Shown piece after piece: positions 61,584 to 64,000 of a DNA stretch of 64,000 bases. The stretch's first letter is position 1; each line of letters begins with the position of its first letter. Under the pieces are notes generated by a model. The model was not told the DNA's origin and ran no database searches. It was given only the letters and a program-made list of their open reading frames with translations. The stretch covers positions 22,199-86,198 of the forward strand of contig NZ_RKMH01000017.1 in assembly GCF_003797185.1 (NCBI RefSeq), given 5' to 3'. The stretch comes from Gordonia oryzae (GTDB lineage Bacteria; Actinomycetota; Actinomycetes; Mycobacteriales; Mycobacteriaceae). Position numbers and translations under genes: made by a program.

Positions 61584-62603
61584 GTGTCATCCGCACTGAC
61601 CTTGGCCGATGGCTGGATTCTCGAATCCACCGAGGGTTGGCCGCCCAATATGCAGCCGGCACCCGGGCCGTTCGATGCCAGCCTCACGGCCGAGATCATC
61701 TTCTTCTTCGTCGCCGGCGCACTGGTCGTCGTCTTCGCGCTGCCGTGGGCCATCCGAGCCGCCGTCAAGAGCAAGAACTACATTCCGCTGATCGTGATGG
61801 GCAGCGGTCTCATCTGCAGCCTGCTCGAGCCGATGCTCGATCTGTTGGGTCACCTGCACTGGGCCCGGAACCTACTGCCGGCATTCACCAACTTCGGTAT
61901 CACCGTGCCCGCGTTGATCCCGCTGTGTTACGTCGCCTTCCTCGGACTCGAGGCCTATTTTTGCTACTTCGTCATCCGCAACGGCGCACGACGCAGTCAC
62001 TTCATCATGTTGCTGGGTGTCGGCATCATCACCGACGCGCTCATGGAGACAATCGGCATCAATCTCGGGGTCTATCTCTACTACGGCACCCAGCCCTTTG
62101 AGTTCCTGAAGTTCCCGTACTGGTGGGGCTTCATCAATGGTGGTTCGTTCGTCACCATCGGCGCGATCCTCGCCTTCGCGGTGCCCCGCTTGCACGGCGC
62201 CTCCAAGCTCCTGCTGCTTCTGGTTGCACCGTTCGGCATGATGGTCGCCTACTTCGGCGTCGGCTGGGTGCACATCCTCGCCCACAACTCGGCGCTGCCG
62301 ACCTGGGTTCGCTGGATTGCCGCGGCGGTCATGATGGTCATGATGGTCGGCTGGATGTGCATATTGCACCAACTCGTGGGACGCAAGGACGACGAATCCG
62401 CGCCGGCATGGAACCTATGGCGGCTCTTCGCCTACTCACGCTTCGGCTTCAGCAAGGCCAGCCGACAGCGCCTGTGGGAACGCATGCTCGACGACGCCGG
62501 ACCGCAGGCGCGTGCCACACTCGCCCGCGACCCGGAGGATCCGGCGCAGGCCGTGGTCGGACCCACCCCGCCGGCACGCACCAACACTCCAGAGATGGTC
62601 TGA
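61584..62603 (+). CDS. Multi-pass membrane protein, paralogue of 42339
   Basis: A 339-aa protein with about seven hydrophobic helices. MGSGLICSLLEPMLDLLGHLHWARN parallels ASGGLACLMEPLFDHLYGLVFY in the protein at 42339. Further loop blocks are DALMETIGINLGVYLYYGTQPFEFLKFPYWWGFINGGSF. GTG 61584 has AAAGGA eight bases upstream. Along with the AveC-like protein at 41133 it makes three related membrane proteins in the island. A strong hairpin terminator follows. Function unknown. Confidence 0.78.
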   Translation: MSSALTLADGWILESTEGWPPNMQPAPGPFDASLTAEIIFFFVAGALVVVFALPWAIRAAVKSKNYIPLIVMGSGLICSLLEPMLDLLGHLHWARNLLPAFTNFGITVPALIPLCYVAFLGLEAYFCYFVIRNGARRSHFIMLLGVGIITDALMETIGINLGVYLYYGTQPFEFLKFPYWWGFINGGSFVTIGAILAFAVPRLHGASKLLLLLVAPFGMMVAYFGVGWVHILAHNSALPTWVRWIAAAVMMVMMVGWMCILHQLVGRKDDESAPAWNLWRLFAYSRFGFSKASRQRLWERMLDDAGPQARATLARDPEDPAQAVVGPTPPARTNTPEMV

Positions 62604-62626
62604 ATCAGCGGATCTCGACACTCACC

Positions 62627-62664
62627 AGGAGTCGGCCGGCAGCAACCGCTGCCGGCCGACTCCT
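62627..62664 (+). terminator. Hairpin terminator after the membrane protein gene
   Basis: A perfect inverted repeat with 17-bp arms (62627-62643 and 62648-62664) and an AACC loop, 24 bp after the stop codon at 62601-62603. GC-rich stem, no clear T run. Confidence 0.85.
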
Positions 62665-62714
62665 ATTGCACCCTCGGCGAACTCCGTCCCACCGAAGTGG
62701 ATAGCATTCGATCG

Positions 62715-63671
62715 ATGAGCAAATCACCTGTAGACGAATCACCCATGGACGAACCACCGACAACCGAACTACGCAGAGCGCTACCAATTTTCGATGCCGA
62801 CAATGCGAGTGCATCGATGGGTATCACCCTTGATGCACTCGACGCCGACGGAGCCGAATTCATTCAGGTGACCCAACCCTGGTTCGCGGGCATGGACGGC
62901 CACATATCCAGAGCATCCCTGGGGCCGCTGCTCGATGCCGTACTCGGCGCGATGGCCTACATCCACACTCCCGAGCGAACATTCGTCGTATCCGCACTGC
63001 ACGCTGCGTTCGTCGGCGACTACGGGGACGGCGATGCGCTGATTGCACGTCCGACGTCGATCCTCACCGATGCCGTGTCGGACACGGTGGTCGTCACCGC
63101 GCAGGTGTCCCGCTCCGCTGACGACAATCAGGTGGTGGCCACGGCGAGCTGTCGTGCAGTTCCGATCGAACGCCCGCGAACCGACGTCACCACCGAACAC
63201 GGTGTTCTCGCCCCAAACGATGCGATCGGCAGTGCGCCGATCGATCCCGGCGTCTCCGGTCGCGAACAACTCGACGCGTGCATCGGTGGGACGTCACTAC
63301 CTGCACCGCTGCCACGGACGCTGCGGATGACGGTGACCGGGATTCACGAGTCGAGGGTCACCGGGCGGTGGCTACCCGCGACGTGGATGACCAATCCGCT
63401 CGGCTCCGTGCAGGGCGGGATCGTGTTCGCGGTGGCCGCCGAAGCCGCGTCACTGGCGGCCACGCTCGTGCGCGCTCCGCACCAGCAGCTGAGCTTCGGC
63501 GATGTCGCGGTCGACCTGTTGGCCTCACCGCAGCCCGATCTCGATATCGCGTGGACCGCGATGCTGGTCCGATCCGGCCGGCGCCTGGTCTCGGCGGAGG
63601 TCACGATCGGCGATCCGGCGCACTCCTCGGTCTACGCCCGGGCGCGCTGCACATTCTTCCGCGTCGACTGA
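62715..63671 (+). CDS. Double hotdog-fold acyl-CoA thioesterase-like protein
   Basis: A 318-aa protein made of two PaaI/4HBT-type hotdog halves. The first half has HISRASLGPLLDAVLGAMAYIHTPERTFVVSALHAAFVGD; the second has ATWMTNPLGSVQGGIVFAVAAEAASLAATLV and a matching SFGDVAVDLLAS strand, the usual helix with the catalytic-acid region. It probably hydrolyses or binds an acyl-CoA. It lies after a terminator, so it has its own promoter; ATG 62715 is the start. Confidence 0.78.
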   Translation: MSKSPVDESPMDEPPTTELRRALPIFDADNASASMGITLDALDADGAEFIQVTQPWFAGMDGHISRASLGPLLDAVLGAMAYIHTPERTFVVSALHAAFVGDYGDGDALIARPTSILTDAVSDTVVVTAQVSRSADDNQVVATASCRAVPIERPRTDVTTEHGVLAPNDAIGSAPIDPGVSGREQLDACIGGTSLPAPLPRTLRMTVTGIHESRVTGRWLPATWMTNPLGSVQGGIVFAVAAEAASLAATLVRAPHQQLSFGDVAVDLLASPQPDLDIAWTAMLVRSGRRLVSAEVTIGDPAHSSVYARARCTFFRVD

Positions 63672-63687
63672 ACCAGTCGGCCTCACA

Positions 63688-63719
63688 CCGGGATACGCAC
63701 CCCTCTCGAAGTATCCCGG
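63688..63719. terminator. Hairpin between convergent genes
   Basis: Arms CCGGGATAC (63688-63696) and GTATCCCGG (63711-63719) are perfectly complementary with a 14-base loop, placed between the thioesterase-like gene and the convergent partial gene. Confidence 0.55.
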
Positions 63720-63727
63720 CCCGCCTG

Positions 63728-64000
63728 CTATCGGTCGATCAGAATGGGTGCCGTGTCCGCGACATCGGCACCGTGGGCGTGTGCCTGGACGCGGATCTCG
63801 TCCTCCTGCGCCATCGATTCACGGATCGCGCGCTGGGCATTCTCCGGCAACGACGGCAACAACTCCAGGACGCGCTCCCGGTGGCGGGCAACAGCCTTGC
63901 GCTCGGGCATACCCGGATTGGGCTGCACCTGCGGGATGATCTCCGAGAAGTCGTCCTTGGTACCGCCACCACCGATACCCGCGGCCTGCATCGCCTCTTC
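63728..64000 (-). CDS. C-terminal part of an unknown protein, cut by window edge
   Basis: The last 90 codons of a minus-strand gene that continues past the window. The visible part includes a glycine-rich GIGGGGTKDD turn, then PERKAVARHRERVLELLPSLPENAQRAIRESMAQEDEIRVQAHAHGADVADTAPILID, which looks helical and charged. I do not recognise the family from this piece. Confidence 0.55.
   Translation of the reverse strand, partial: EEAMQAAGIGGGGTKDDFSEIIPQVQPNPGMPERKAVARHRERVLELLPSLPENAQRAIRESMAQEDEIRVQAHAHGADVADTAPILIDR

Noticed and set aside
1..64000. tRNA, rRNA or CRISPR loci
   Set aside because: No conserved tRNA ending with CCA/T-arm pattern, rRNA segment or repeat-spacer array was recognised by reading. 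A dedicated scan was not possible.

Overview
The window is GC-rich, densely packed DNA from an actinobacterium. GTG starts are frequent, coding frames strongly favour G or C at the third codon base, and 4-bp ATGA/GTGA stop-start overlaps are common. The gene content (CYP153 alkane hydroxylase, many FadD/FadE/thiolase genes, an F420-type LLM relic, AveC-like membrane proteins, TetR abundance) points to a mycolic-acid-containing Mycobacteriales member. Gordonia or a close relative is my best guess; this is inference from content, not from a marker gene. No rRNA, tRNA or CRISPR array was seen.

Left part (1-13 kb), general housekeeping: the 5' part of a metal ABC-transporter binding lipoprotein, a siderophore-interacting-protein relic, TetR plus a zinc alcohol dehydrogenase, a Cys-type glutathione peroxidase, an Hsp20 gene under a CIRCE/HrcA operator with a small acidic partner, free-methionine sulfoxide reductase, a metallophosphoesterase, an APC permease, an LLM monooxygenase operon containing an internally deleted FMN reductase, a zinc metallopeptidase, and a rhodanese coupled to an AlkX-like TetR.

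Middle-left (13-25 kb): a natural CYP153-reductase fusion sits divergent from the AlkX-like TetR, with two matching palindromes spaced 30 bp apart in front of it. Then come an SDR pseudogene, a MarR/MFS efflux pair with a clear operator, an ABC ATPase relic, and a GntR-flanked operon (acyl-CoA dehydrogenase, SDR, thiolase, CaiB-type CoA transferase).

Right part (25-63 kb), a large catabolic island. A compact minus-strand operon of 11 genes (37.4 down to 25.4 kb) encodes three crotonase-fold enzymes, a Rieske dioxygenase (alpha and beta), a small unknown protein, an HMG-CoA-synthase-like/OB-fold protein, an SCP2-type thiolase, two acyl-CoA synthetases and a ferredoxin reductase. Divergent to it are an SDR, two TetR regulators and an acyl-CoA carboxyltransferase. 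Further on lie an AveC-like membrane protein and two similar membrane proteins, a thiolase/acyl-CoA dehydrogenase pair, two APH-type kinases, a secreted FG-GAP/VCBS repeat protein, and a set resembling a dismembered rifampin-phosphotransferase/PPDK: one ATP-grasp+His protein, two substrate-domain+His proteins, a helix-turn-helix protein, a lipocalin-like protein and a tyrosine-type phosphatase. A dead IS256-family element lies inside the island.

Six intergenic sites in the island share the 16-bp pattern TTTAWN-N4-NWTCRA. They lie before the Rieske/crotonase operon, the AveC-like pair, the thiolase operon, one substrate-domain gene, the dikinase operon and the third membrane protein. I infer that most of the island is one regulon, probably TetR-controlled. 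Its substrate cannot be read from the sequence. The combination of phosphorylation, dephosphorylation, ring oxidation, CoA activation, beta-oxidation and aldolase-like chain cleavage is the strongest candidate here for an undescribed system. Several relics (SIP, FMN reductase, SDR, ABC ATPase, LLM, a lipocalin-like/His-domain chimera, transposase) show active gene decay.
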